From positions 17,933 to 81,932 of the forward strand of contig CALAZZ010000049.1 of NCBI GenBank assembly GCA_937926515.1: 64,000 nucleotides of DNA, given 5' to 3'. The stretch is from an uncultured Bacteroidales bacterium (GTDB lineage Bacteria > Bacteroidota > Bacteroidia > Bacteroidales > F082). The notes beneath the pieces are model-generated. The model was given only the letters and a program-made list of their open reading frames with translations. It ran no database searches and was not told the DNA's origin. The position numbers and the translations under genes were made by a program. The stretch's first letter is position 1; the number at the start of each line of letters is the position of its first letter. Below, piece after piece: positions 14,340 through 22,258 of this stretch.

Positions 14340-17215
14340 AGAAGGTGATTAAAGCCAGTTTCTTTCAGAAAATAGTGCTGCCGGCTATGATGGCCATACT
14401 GCTATTTATACTATCTGTATATATGTTTATTATTCCGGCTTTCGAAAACAGTGCCATTGAGCAAAAACGCATCATGCTACATGAGCTTACAAACACAGCC
14501 TGGAGCATACTTCACAAATATCACCTTGATGAAGCCACCGGATTAATCAGTATTGACGAAGCCCAACAGAAGGCAATAGGCGAAATTGAAGCCTTGCGGT
14601 ATGGGCCTGATAAGAAAGACTATTTCTGGATCACCGACCTTGAACCGGCCATGATCATGCACCCTTATGTGCACGAACTCACGGGACAAAGTCTTCACGA
14701 ATACAGCGATCCTGATGGCACAAAACTTTTTATCGAAGCCCTTAAGATTGCACAGGATCAGGGTGAGGGCTTTGTTCGATATAAATGGCAGCTCAAGGAC
14801 GATTCAACCCGCATTGTGCCAAAACTTAGCTTTGTTAAAGCATTCACTCCCTGGAACTGGATTGTTGGCACTGGCATTTACCTGGATGATGTGCAACAGG
14901 AGATATCGTCACTTACCAACAAGTTAATCTTGATCTTGCTTGGCATTACAGGATTCATTGGTCTGATCATTTTTTTTATCACTTACCAAAGCCTTAATAT
15001 TGAAACACGCCGACGATTGGTTGAGGAGCAATTGCATGAGTCCCGCGAGAAATACCGCTCCTTGCTCGAATCTTCCACCGAAGGTATTATGTTGTTGATT
15101 AATAATAAGATATCCTATTCAAATGCCTATATCCAAAACTGGCTCCAATATTCCGAGTCTGAGTTAGAAGGTTTGCCAGTTGAACGTATGGTGGAAAGTG
15201 GTCCAGAAATCAACTTTAGTGAAATTAATACTGAAACCAGGATAGAGGTTGACCTGGTAGGCAAGGATGGCAGAAAAGCAGCTGCGATATTAACCGCATT
15301 GCCGGTACGATTTGTTGGTAAAGAGGGTTTGCTTCTTACATTCCGCGATATACATGAACATAAAATTATAAAAACTGAACTCAAGGACCTCAGACAACGA
15401 TACCTTAATATTGCGCAATTTGGTAAGAGTGGCCTCTTCAGATTCTCGCTCAACGATAAACGACTGATCGATTTAAACCAGTATGCAGCTGCCCTTCTTG
15501 GTTACGATGATATATTTGAGTTGAAAAAAGTTCCACTTGGAAACATCCTCGCAAATAGATCGGAACTGCGATCCCTTCTGGGCGAAGTGCTCGAAAAAGG
15601 AACTGTTATAAGCAAACAAACAAGCTTGCGTAAGAAGAACAACAGCATTATTGAAGTGAAACTAAGCCTTTTTCTCGTTAAAAGCGAAGGCGCCGGGCAA
15701 AACTATTGTGACGGAATTATCGAAATGGCTGAATCCACTGTTGCACATGAAGAAATCAATAGTTTTTCTCAAAAATTATATCAGCTGTTGATTGTTGGTT
15801 ATCGGCCCGTTGCTGATTTTTGCAAAGCCATTGTTGATTGCCCTCATGATTCAAGCCTGCATCAGGTTGTCGGCATCATGCACCGCAACCACTCAGATGC
15901 AGTAGTGCTGACGATAAACCAAAAACCTGCCGGTATACTCACACAAACTGATGTGATCAGGCGTCATCTTGCAAGTGAAATGTCTGCTGAAGTGCAAGCT
16001 TCCGAAATTATGAGTGCGCCCCTTATAAGTATTGATGAATTGGCAACGATCAATCAAGCTGTTAACCTGATGGATCAAAAGAATATTTCACACTTGCTGG
16101 TGCGCAGCAACAATGGAGAAATTATTGGTGTAATTAGCAGGCAAATGCTTGCAGGCCTATGTGTTAATCCTACGGAAATTCTCAAAGATGCAGTTGAAAA
16201 CTGTACTAACACCTTTGACCTGGCTCAAATTCGAAATCATGTTGCCCTGATGACAAAACCCCTATTAGAGGGTGTGGGCAATATGCAAATTGCCGGTAAG
16301 ATCATTTCGGACTTTAACGATGCCATCACCGGCTGTATTATTGAAAATGCCCTAAGTGAACTTGGTGAGCCTCCGGTTCCTTTTGCCTTTATGGTAATTG
16401 GGAGTGCCGGTCGTGAGGAGCTGGCCTTCAACTCGGATCAGGATAATGCCATCATTTATAATGACAACGAAAATATTCCGGATGAAACCTTACAGCAGTA
16501 TTTTGTGAAGCTGGGCGAGAGGATATGCAAGCGCCTGGACGAAAGCGGATTGCATAAGTGCCCGGGCAACTATATGGCCAGCAATCCAAAATGGTGTCAA
16601 CCACTTCGGGTTTGGAAAAACTACTTTACCGAATGGATTGTGAACGCCGAGCCCGAGAACATCCTCAATATTTCTGTCTTTTTCGATCTGCGGCATGCCT
16701 ATGGTGATCCAAACCTGTTTAATAAGCTTGACGACCATGTTTTTGAGTCAATGAAAGGCAAGTCGGCCTTCTTTTACTTCCTGGCACAGTCAGTGAGCAG
16801 CTTTAAACCACCCCTGAATGTGTTTGGCAATATTGTAACCGAAAGCAGTGGTAAAAACACCGAAGTGATTGATGTGAAAAGCTGTATTTCTGCTACAGTG
16901 ATGTTTACCCGCATCTATGCCTTGCACCGCGGAATTCGTTTTAAAGATACCTACAACAGGGTTCAGGCACTCAAATCAACCGGGGTATGGAACCCTGCGA
17001 CCGCAGATGAGGTACAATTTCATTATAACTTTCTTATGCAAAAGCGCTTGGTTCGTCAGCTCAATCAAATGCTGAACCGTACCGAAATAACCAACAACAT
17101 ACTTCCGCGAAAAATGACGGACATGGACCAGATGATACTAAAAAAAGTGTTTTCGCAAATGAGTGGTTACCAGGAGAAACTAGGCGCAGAGTTTATGAGT
17201 GCATATAAGGGTTAG
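14336..17215 (+). CDS. Cache-PAS-PAS-CBS-DUF294 nucleotidyltransferase sensor
   Basis: 959-aa membrane signalling protein. In order: TM helix about 12-32; periplasmic Cache domain about 35-190 (DYFWITDLEPAMIMHPY, PWNWIVGTGIYLDDV), a ligand-binding module often for small carboxylates; TM helix about 193-217; two PAS domains about 230-350 and 365-475; a CBS pair about 505-605 (adenine-nucleotide sensor); a GlnD-like DUF294 nucleotidyltransferase with G689-S-x-G-R...D701-x-D703 (GSAGREELAFNSDQD), keeping the acidic metal ligands; and a C-terminal helical DUF294 partner domain. The family usually has CBS-DUF294 without Cache/PAS and often sits near acetate-type symporters, as here (18946). I infer that it senses an external acid and modifies a protein or nucleotide target; the target is unknown. 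It is coupled to the phosphoesterase gene. Confidence 0.85.
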   Translation: MKKVIKASFFQKIVLPAMMAILLFILSVYMFIIPAFENSAIEQKRIMLHELTNTAWSILHKYHLDEATGLISIDEAQQKAIGEIEALRYGPDKKDYFWITDLEPAMIMHPYVHELTGQSLHEYSDPDGTKLFIEALKIAQDQGEGFVRYKWQLKDDSTRIVPKLSFVKAFTPWNWIVGTGIYLDDVQQEISSLTNKLILILLGITGFIGLIIFFITYQSLNIETRRRLVEEQLHESREKYRSLLESSTEGIMLLINNKISYSNAYIQNWLQYSESELEGLPVERMVESGPEINFSEINTETRIEVDLVGKDGRKAAAILTALPVRFVGKEGLLLTFRDIHEHKIIKTELKDLRQRYLNIAQFGKSGLFRFSLNDKRLIDLNQYAAALLGYDDIFELKKVPLGNILANRSELRSLLGEVLEKGTVISKQTSLRKKNNSIIEVKLSLFLVKSEGAGQNYCDGIIEMAESTVAHEEINSFSQKLYQLLIVGYRPVADFCKAIVDCPHDSSLHQVVGIMHRNHSDAVVLTINQKPAGILTQTDVIRRHLASEMSAEVQASEIMSAPLISIDELATINQAVNLMDQKNISHLLVRSNNGEIIGVISRQMLAGLCVNPTEILKDAVENCTNTFDLAQIRNHVALMTKPLLEGVGNMQIAGKIISDFNDAITGCIIENALSELGEPPVPFAFMVIGSAGREELAFNSDQDNAIIYNDNENIPDETLQQYFVKLGERICKRLDESGLHKCPGNYMASNPKWCQPLRVWKNYFTEWIVNAEPENILNISVFFDLRHAYGDPNLFNKLDDHVFESMKGKSAFFYFLAQSVSSFKPPLNVFGNIVTESSGKNTEVIDVKSCISATVMFTRIYALHRGIRFKDTYNRVQALKSTGVWNPATADEVQFHYNFLMQKRLVRQLNQMLNRTEITNNILPRKMTDMDQMILKKVFSQMSGYQEKLGAEFMSAYKG

Positions 17216-17331
17216 GTCATGTTAATACCAGGTAGGCCGAAGGAAAAATTCACCCCGCTAAGCTGATATTTTTCAAAACTTCGGGTTGCAATATAATTAC
17301 TTCCTTAGCTTCAAGTTGAATGATGCCTTCT
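17189..17331. repeat. Left copy of long direct repeat
   Basis: 143 bases from the end of the nucleotidyltransferase gene (EFMSAYKG-stop) through a copy of the 3' end of the crp gene. It matches 17757-17897 apart from a divergent stretch just after the stop and few other changes. The duplicated crp part encodes, on the minus strand, the last 26 residues of that regulator unchanged (GIIQLEAKEVIILQPEV...). Confidence 0.9.
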
Positions 17332-17332
17332 C

Positions 17333-17756
17333 CTGACTTCCGGATATAAATGACAATGAAGTTGCACAGTACTGGTATGCTGATACCTATCAAACCTGTC
17401 ACTATTGTTTGGGTGTCCCAAGCAAATCCTATTGTCCTGTTGTTTTGGCAAAAGGACCAAAACCATCTGCGCAAATTAATGCCGGCGCGCTCTTGAAAAG
17501 TGCAACTAAACCTGGCAAAAAAGTGGTTTCGGCCTAAGGGCCTCAACCAAACGTCCTTTGGGCCGTTTTTGCCGGTTTAGTAAGCGCTTTTCAATTCACT
17601 GCCCCACCGCCCTCAAATTTGAGCGGGCCAGCGCAACAGTTAATTCATGATGGCGTGTTAATAACCTCAATATCTGAAATGCTTGAAGATATACTAAATT
17701 GCATCGATCAATAATTCTATATGGAGAAAAAAGTAGGTACCCAATCCGGAAAACAG
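17333..17756. mobile_element. 424-bp MITE-like insert with imperfect terminal inverted repeats
   Basis: The left end CTGACTTCCGGAT (17333-17345) and the reverse complement of the right end (CTGTTTTCCGGAT, from 17744-17756) match at 11 of 13 positions; the neighbouring TC/GA bases extend the match by two or three. It is bounded exactly by the direct repeats 17189-17331 and 17757-17897. It has no transposase and no convincing open frame. The last 61 bases recur at 59107-59167. It is probably a non-autonomous or decayed mobile element; mechanism and family are unknown. Confidence 0.55.
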
Positions 17757-17897
17757 GAGTTTATGAGTGCATATAAGGGTTAGTGACATGACACTAAGTA
17801 GGCCGAAGGTAAAATTCACCCCGCTAAGCTGATATTTTTCAAAACTTCGGGTTGCAATATAATTACTTCCTTAGCTTCAAGTTGAATGATGCCTTCT
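17757..17897. repeat. Right copy of long direct repeat
   Basis: 141 bases, the partner of 17189-17331. This copy contains the true 3' end of the crp gene and a duplicated, non-functional tail of the nucleotidyltransferase (EFMSAYKG-stop at 17757-17783). Because the repeat covers the ends of both convergent genes, each keeps an intact 3' end on its own side of the insert. Confidence 0.9.
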
Positions 17898-18505
17898 TGC
17901 TTGAATTCACTCAATACACGCACCACATTTTCACCGGTTATGGCTGAGAGCTCTCCCAACTCTTTGCGCGTTACCGGTAAGACGAACCGGTTGCTTTCAA
18001 ACAATTGGGCTATGTAGAGCAAACTTTCAGCCACTTTGGCCCGCATTTGTTTTTGGTTAAGCGAAACCAGTTTACTCATCATATTCGCCATTGTTATTCC
18101 AAATGCTTTATTAAGTTTTTCCTGAAAAAGGCTGTTGTTGTGGTACATACGCTTCACCAAGCCGATATTCACCTGGCAGGTATGGCATGGTGTCAGGGCC
18201 GACACATTGTAAGCATATTTCGCCGAACCAAATATTGCGGTTAGGCCAATGTAGTTGCCGGGCATCAGGATGCTCAGCATAATATTTTTACCGTGAAGAC
18301 CGCTAACAAACATTTTGGCGTTGCCTTCAACCAGGTTGATGCTATGGGTTATTGAGGCGTGTTCACGACAAATGATCTCATGTTTTTTGTAAACAATATG
18401 CACAGGATTTAATTCCTGTTCAAGATTCATCTCTTTTGCTGTTAGAAAAATGTCACATGTTGAATTGCATGCGAGGCAATGTTTTTCCTTGTCAATCAAC
18501 CGCAT
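17816..18505 (-). CDS. Crp/Fnr-family regulator with clustered cysteines
   Basis: 229 aa. It has an N-terminal cyclic-nucleotide-binding-like barrel (LVEGNAKMFVSGLHGKNIML, LMPGNYIGLTAIFG) and a C-terminal winged helix (VTRKELGELSAITGENVVRVL). Cys10, Cys13 and Cys17 (CLACNSTC) and a later CHTC pair recall the iron-sulfur ligands of FNR, although the spacing (x2, x3) differs from E. coli FNR. The phosphate-binding RxS of CRP is not apparent. It is divergent from the DUF485-symporter operon and convergent with the nucleotidyltransferase, so it probably regulates one or both. The position fits an oxygen- or redox-responsive switch on acid uptake (inference). Confidence 0.85.
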   Translation of the reverse strand: MRLIDKEKHCLACNSTCDIFLTAKEMNLEQELNPVHIVYKKHEIICREHASITHSINLVEGNAKMFVSGLHGKNIMLSILMPGNYIGLTAIFGSAKYAYNVSALTPCHTCQVNIGLVKRMYHNNSLFQEKLNKAFGITMANMMSKLVSLNQKQMRAKVAESLLYIAQLFESNRFVLPVTRKELGELSAITGENVVRVLSEFKQEGIIQLEAKEVIILQPEVLKNISLAG

Positions 18506-18520
18506 AAAAGGATTTTTTCA

Positions 18521-18571
18521 CAAAAATAAACTAAAAATGTTGTTTTATAACAATGTTTTTAATCATTGTTA
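18521..18571 (-). promoter_or_regulatory. crp promoter with overlapping dyad (possible operator)
   Basis: On the minus strand a TATTTTTG box (18521-18528) lies 15 bases before the crp start, and a TTG (18551-18553) lies 22 bases upstream of it. A dyad TAACAATG-N8-CATTGTTA (18548-18571), perfect over 8-bp arms and extending imperfectly, overlaps that -33 region. It sits in the 159-bp gap shared with the symporter operon, so it could serve both directions. It is not a classic CRP or FNR site. Confidence 0.5.
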
Positions 18572-18654
18572 AAAACATAACAGTATACTTGATAAAGCAT
18601 TAATTTTAAACCTTTTAAAAAGCGTTATGTACCTAATATTATCAAAACTTAAAA

Positions 18655-18661
18655 AGGAGGG
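18655..18661 (+). promoter_or_regulatory. Strong Shine-Dalgarno before the DUF485 gene
   Basis: AGGAGGG ends 3 bases before the ATG at 18665. Almost no other gene in this window has such a site, as expected for Bacteroidota, so it is unusual here. It fixes the start of the small protein. Confidence 0.6.
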
Positions 18662-18664
18662 AAT

Positions 18665-18949
18665 ATGCACGGACCTGCTGCCAAAATTGAAGCTGACAAA
18701 GCTGCTGCCAAAAAAGCCAAACTGGGAGTGATACTATTTTTATGCTACACAGTTGTGTATGCCGGTTTTGTAATCATCGGTCTTTCTGATCCGGAGCTTA
18801 TGGGAAAATCAGTAATAGGCAATCAAAATCTGGCCATTGTATACGGCTTTGGATTGATTATTCTGGCCATAATTATGGGCTTTGTCTATAACTTCTTCTG
18901 CTCAAGAATGGAAGATAGAATGAACCAAAAGTTGGAGGAGAAGTCATGA
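18665..18949 (+). CDS. DUF485 small membrane protein (YjcH-like)
   Basis: 94 aa with two TM helices (about 22-42 and 57-80) and charged ends. The second helix region LAIVYGFGLIILAIIMGFVY fits the DUF485 pattern of YjcH, which is encoded just upstream of the acetate symporter ActP in many bacteria. It probably acts as an accessory subunit of the symporter. The gene ends in ATGA (18946-18949), overlapping the symporter start by four bases. Confidence 0.85.
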   Translation: MHGPAAKIEADKAAAKKAKLGVILFLCYTVVYAGFVIIGLSDPELMGKSVIGNQNLAIVYGFGLIILAIIMGFVYNFFCSRMEDRMNQKLEEKS

Positions 18950-20865
18950 TATACAATGTATCTGTTGGCGCCGTCGTCATATTTATCTTTTTTGTTGTAG
19001 CTGTTTTAGCGCTATCCTTCTATTTTGCCCGTAAAACTAAGTCGGCTGCCGGGTATTATGCTGCCGGCGGAAAGATCCACTGGGGGGTGAACGGTATCGC
19101 TTTTGCGGGCGATTATCTATCGGCTGCTTCATTTCTTGGTATTTGCGGTATGATCGCTTTTTCGGGTTATGATGGATTCCTTTACTCCATAGGGTATTTG
19201 GCCGGTTGGGTTGTTGCCTTGTTTTTAGTGGCTGAACCACTAAAACGATTGGGGAAATATACCTTTACAGATGCATTGGATGCCCGCTTCAATTCAAAGT
19301 CGATCAAATTAACCGCATCAATCAGCACGCTGGTCGTATCAATCTTCTACCTGATTCCACAAATGGTAGGTGCCGGCGACCTCGTGGTACCATTGCTGGG
19401 ATTGCCCCATTATGTTGGTGTGCTTATCGTCGGGTCTATTGTCATTTTCATTGTAGCCACAGCTGGCATGACTTCCACAACCTATGTGCAATTCATAAAA
19501 GGAGCACTATTGATCATTTTTTCGACCATACTTACGATTTATATCCTGAACAATGGGCTTACCCTTAAGCCAGGCGGAGAAGCCCCGCAATTTGTTCGCA
19601 TTGATGCCATAGTAGAAGATGGGCAGCTTGTGGGTATTTCGGATGAAGACTACCAATTCGAGCAAGCTGTTGAGGTTGAGGGTAATATATTTGCCAAACT
19701 TGAAAAGCAGGGCATTATCCGCTGGTTTAAATTGTCGGAGGATCTTAACCATCTGGATGAAACCCTTTCAGTATCTGTAGCTCCTGATGGAACGAGGCTC
19801 TACAACGGCGAGCCCAAAAGTGCTGAAAAGTTTTACCAGGTAGGACATCTCACCAGCATCAAGGTAGATGGGGTTGAGGTGGATGAAACCGGTCCTTTAG
19901 GCCCTTTTGAATTTTTCACTGCACTGGAGAATAGCGAGTTGGTACGATTTACCAGGAAAGAAATCAGGGATGAGCAAACTACCGTTTGGTATCAAAACCC
20001 TACAACGGGCCACGATATGATAAGCCCTGGCTTATTGTTACCACTTTCATCAAAGGCTGGCGCAACCTTCTGGACTAAGCTCAATTTTGTGTCACTCATG
20101 CTGGCCTTGTTTTTAGGAACATCAGCCTTGCCCCATATTTTGATTCGATACTATACTGTTCCCAGCCAACGGGCAGCACGTAAATCAACGATTGTAGCCA
20201 TTGCTGCCATTGGTTTTTTCTACATCCTGACCATGTATATGGGTCTTGGAGCCGCAATCAACGGCGTATTGGATGTTGAAAGCAGCAATATGGCGGGGCC
20301 TTTGCTTGCGCGCTATTTCGGTGTAGGGCTGTTTTCAATTATTTCGGCAATTGCTTTTGCAACTGTGCTTGGCACAGTGTCCGGTCTCATCGTGGCGTCT
20401 TCGGGAGCCATAGCACACGATTTCCTTGACAACTATCTTAATATGAAGATGGACGATAAAAAGAAAGTTTTGGCTGGAAAACTGGCTGCATTTAGTGTAG
20501 GTATTTTTGCTATAATTTTGGGTATACTTTTCAAAGGTATGAATGTGTCGTTCCTTGTAGGACTTGCCTTTTCAGTTGCAGCTTCGGCCAACCTACCCTC
20601 TATACTATTTCTGCTTTTCTGGGAAAAAACCACAGCAAAAGGCATTTCTTGGTCAATAATCACTGGCATTTTATCTTCTGTACTGATCATTTTGCTATCA
20701 CCCTCTATGTTTGACAGGTACGGCCTGAGTAGCTCATCAGCACCCATTCCATTTGATAATCCTGGTATTATCTCTATCCCTTTGGCGGTGATTGTGCTGG
20801 TTGTGGTTTCCTTAAATACACAAAAAGACAATTCAAGTAAAGTTGAAAATTACCATCATGGATAA
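18946..20865 (+). CDS. ActP-like sodium:solute symporter
   Basis: 639-aa member of the sodium:solute symporter family (SSS, TC 2.A.21). Hallmarks are the N-terminal helix followed by ARKTKSAAGYYAAGGKIHWG, GIAFAGDYLSAASFLGICGM, and the later GTVSGLIVASSGAIAHDF segment typical of acetate-type permeases. About 13 TM helices are expected. Compared with the about 550-residue ActP proteins it has an extra hydrophilic insert at about residues 207-365, probably extracytoplasmic. Partner genes are DUF485 upstream and a porin downstream, which overlaps its end. The likely substrate is acetate or another short-chain acid (inferred from family and context only). Confidence 0.9.
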   Translation: MIYNVSVGAVVIFIFFVVAVLALSFYFARKTKSAAGYYAAGGKIHWGVNGIAFAGDYLSAASFLGICGMIAFSGYDGFLYSIGYLAGWVVALFLVAEPLKRLGKYTFTDALDARFNSKSIKLTASISTLVVSIFYLIPQMVGAGDLVVPLLGLPHYVGVLIVGSIVIFIVATAGMTSTTYVQFIKGALLIIFSTILTIYILNNGLTLKPGGEAPQFVRIDAIVEDGQLVGISDEDYQFEQAVEVEGNIFAKLEKQGIIRWFKLSEDLNHLDETLSVSVAPDGTRLYNGEPKSAEKFYQVGHLTSIKVDGVEVDETGPLGPFEFFTALENSELVRFTRKEIRDEQTTVWYQNPTTGHDMISPGLLLPLSSKAGATFWTKLNFVSLMLALFLGTSALPHILIRYYTVPSQRAARKSTIVAIAAIGFFYILTMYMGLGAAINGVLDVESSNMAGPLLARYFGVGLFSIISAIAFATVLGTVSGLIVASSGAIAHDFLDNYLNMKMDDKKKVLAGKLAAFSVGIFAIILGILFKGMNVSFLVGLAFSVAASANLPSILFLLFWEKTTAKGISWSIITGILSSVLIILLSPSMFDRYGLSSSSAPIPFDNPGIISIPLAVIVLVVVSLNTQKDNSSKVENYHHG

Positions 20866-22183
20866 AGATAAATTGTGGATAGACTTGAAACCGCTGCTAT
20901 CACTGGTTTTACTTTTTCTTTTCATGGAAGCTTCAGGGCAGGAGCCTAAGGGGGAAGTAAAGTATGGCATCAGTTTCACCGGATTTGTAAAAACAGATTA
21001 CTTTTTTGACAGCCGTGAAAATTACACCATACGTGAAGGGCATTTTCTGTTGTTTCCCAAAGAGAAAAGTTTCGATGCTGACGGAAAGGATATCAATGAT
21101 AAGTCATCTTTCAATTTTTTGTCAATCCAAACCAGGCTCACTGGAAATATTAAGGGCCCTGATGCCTTTGGAGCTAAAACCTCAGGTGTTGTGGAAGCCG
21201 ACTTTTTTGGCAATGAGAACGCTGCTTTTGTGGATAACAACGGATTCAGGCTACGGCATGCATTTGTTAAACTCAACTGGGAACGCACCGAGATCATTGC
21301 AGGCCAGACCTGGCATCCTTTCTTCATATCCAGTTGTTTTTCGGGTGTGATTTCGTTTAATACAGGTGCTCCTTTTCAGCCATTTTCGCGAAACCCACAA
21401 TTTAGGATTCAACAACGATTAGGCCGGTTTAGTGTTGCAGGAGCCTTGTCGGCTCAAAGAGATTTCACAAGCCCTCAAGGATCATCCGCCTTGCGATACG
21501 CCACCTTACCCAATATGAGTGCACTTCTTTACTATACAGTTCAAAACGCTGAACAGCAGCAGGGATTGCTTGCAGGTTTAGGTGCTGATTACAAGGTATT
21601 GCAACCATTGCTCACAACCAGTAAGGGAATACAAACCTATGCTACAGATGAAAAAGTAAAAGGATTGTCATTCACGGCCTTTGCAAAATATGAAAATCCA
21701 ATCTTCACCTATAAGTTGCAAGCCATTTATGGACAAAATCTTTTCGATATGATTATGCTGGGTGGTTATGCCGTTCATGCAATAACTGACACTTCTAAAA
21801 ACACTGTGAGTTATACAACTTTAAATAGTTTTACTGCATGGACTGAGTTTCATACCAATGGCCCTAAAGTACAGATTGGTTTGTGGGCTGGCTATTCACA
21901 AAACCTAGGTGCAAAAGACGCAATTATTTATTATTCAAACAGAGTAGGAGGTGCCGATGTTACATCCAGAGGTGCCAATATGAAATTTGCTTACCGTGTT
22001 TCACCACGCATCCTGTTCAAAAGCGGAAAATTGAACTTTGCCACCGAGCTCGAATACACAGCTGCGGCATATGCTACCAAAGATGACTCGGGCAACCTGA
22101 GTAGGAATGAATATGGAGTGGTCACTGATTTTGAAACCTTGGTGAATATTCGTCTATTGTTTTCAGTGATTTACAATTTTTGA
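20858..22183 (+). CDS. Outer-membrane porin-like beta-barrel
   Basis: 441 aa from the ATG at 20858, overlapping the symporter stop by eight bases. It has a signal peptide (KPLLSLVLLFLFMEASG-Q), then alternating amphipathic strands (GISFTGFVKTDYFFDSRE, LRHAFVKLNWERTEIIAGQTWHPFF) and a C-terminal strand ending in Tyr-Asn-Phe, typical of outer-membrane barrels. It resembles the DcaP-like/porin group of carboxylate channels. Its operon position suggests that it brings the symporter substrate across the outer membrane. The exact family assignment is uncertain. Confidence 0.8.
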   Translation: MDKDKLWIDLKPLLSLVLLFLFMEASGQEPKGEVKYGISFTGFVKTDYFFDSRENYTIREGHFLLFPKEKSFDADGKDINDKSSFNFLSIQTRLTGNIKGPDAFGAKTSGVVEADFFGNENAAFVDNNGFRLRHAFVKLNWERTEIIAGQTWHPFFISSCFSGVISFNTGAPFQPFSRNPQFRIQQRLGRFSVAGALSAQRDFTSPQGSSALRYATLPNMSALLYYTVQNAEQQQGLLAGLGADYKVLQPLLTTSKGIQTYATDEKVKGLSFTAFAKYENPIFTYKLQAIYGQNLFDMIMLGGYAVHAITDTSKNTVSYTTLNSFTAWTEFHTNGPKVQIGLWAGYSQNLGAKDAIIYYSNRVGGADVTSRGANMKFAYRVSPRILFKSGKLNFATELEYTAAAYATKDDSGNLSRNEYGVVTDFETLVNIRLLFSVIYNF

Positions 22184-22202
22184 CAAACGGTGAAACCACA
22201 AA

Positions 22203-22233
22203 AAAACCGCTTCCGATGAACGAAAGCGGTTTT
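22203..22233. terminator. Bidirectional terminator between porin and groEL
   Basis: Stem AAAACCGCTTCCG (22203-22215) and CGAAAGCGGTTTT (22221-22233) with one mismatch and a 5-base loop, flanked by A-rich and T-rich sequence on both sides. It lies between the convergent porin and groEL genes and can serve both. Confidence 0.85.
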
Positions 22234-22258
22234 GTTTCAATACGTCAGGTTTCAAATT

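Noticed and set aside
17250..17546. Minus-strand frame of 98 codons
   Set aside because: Its end is only the duplicated 3' end of the crp gene; the rest is insert sequence with no protein character.
17216..17815. Complete insertion sequence with transposase
   Set aside because: The 424-bp element has no open frame of transposase size.
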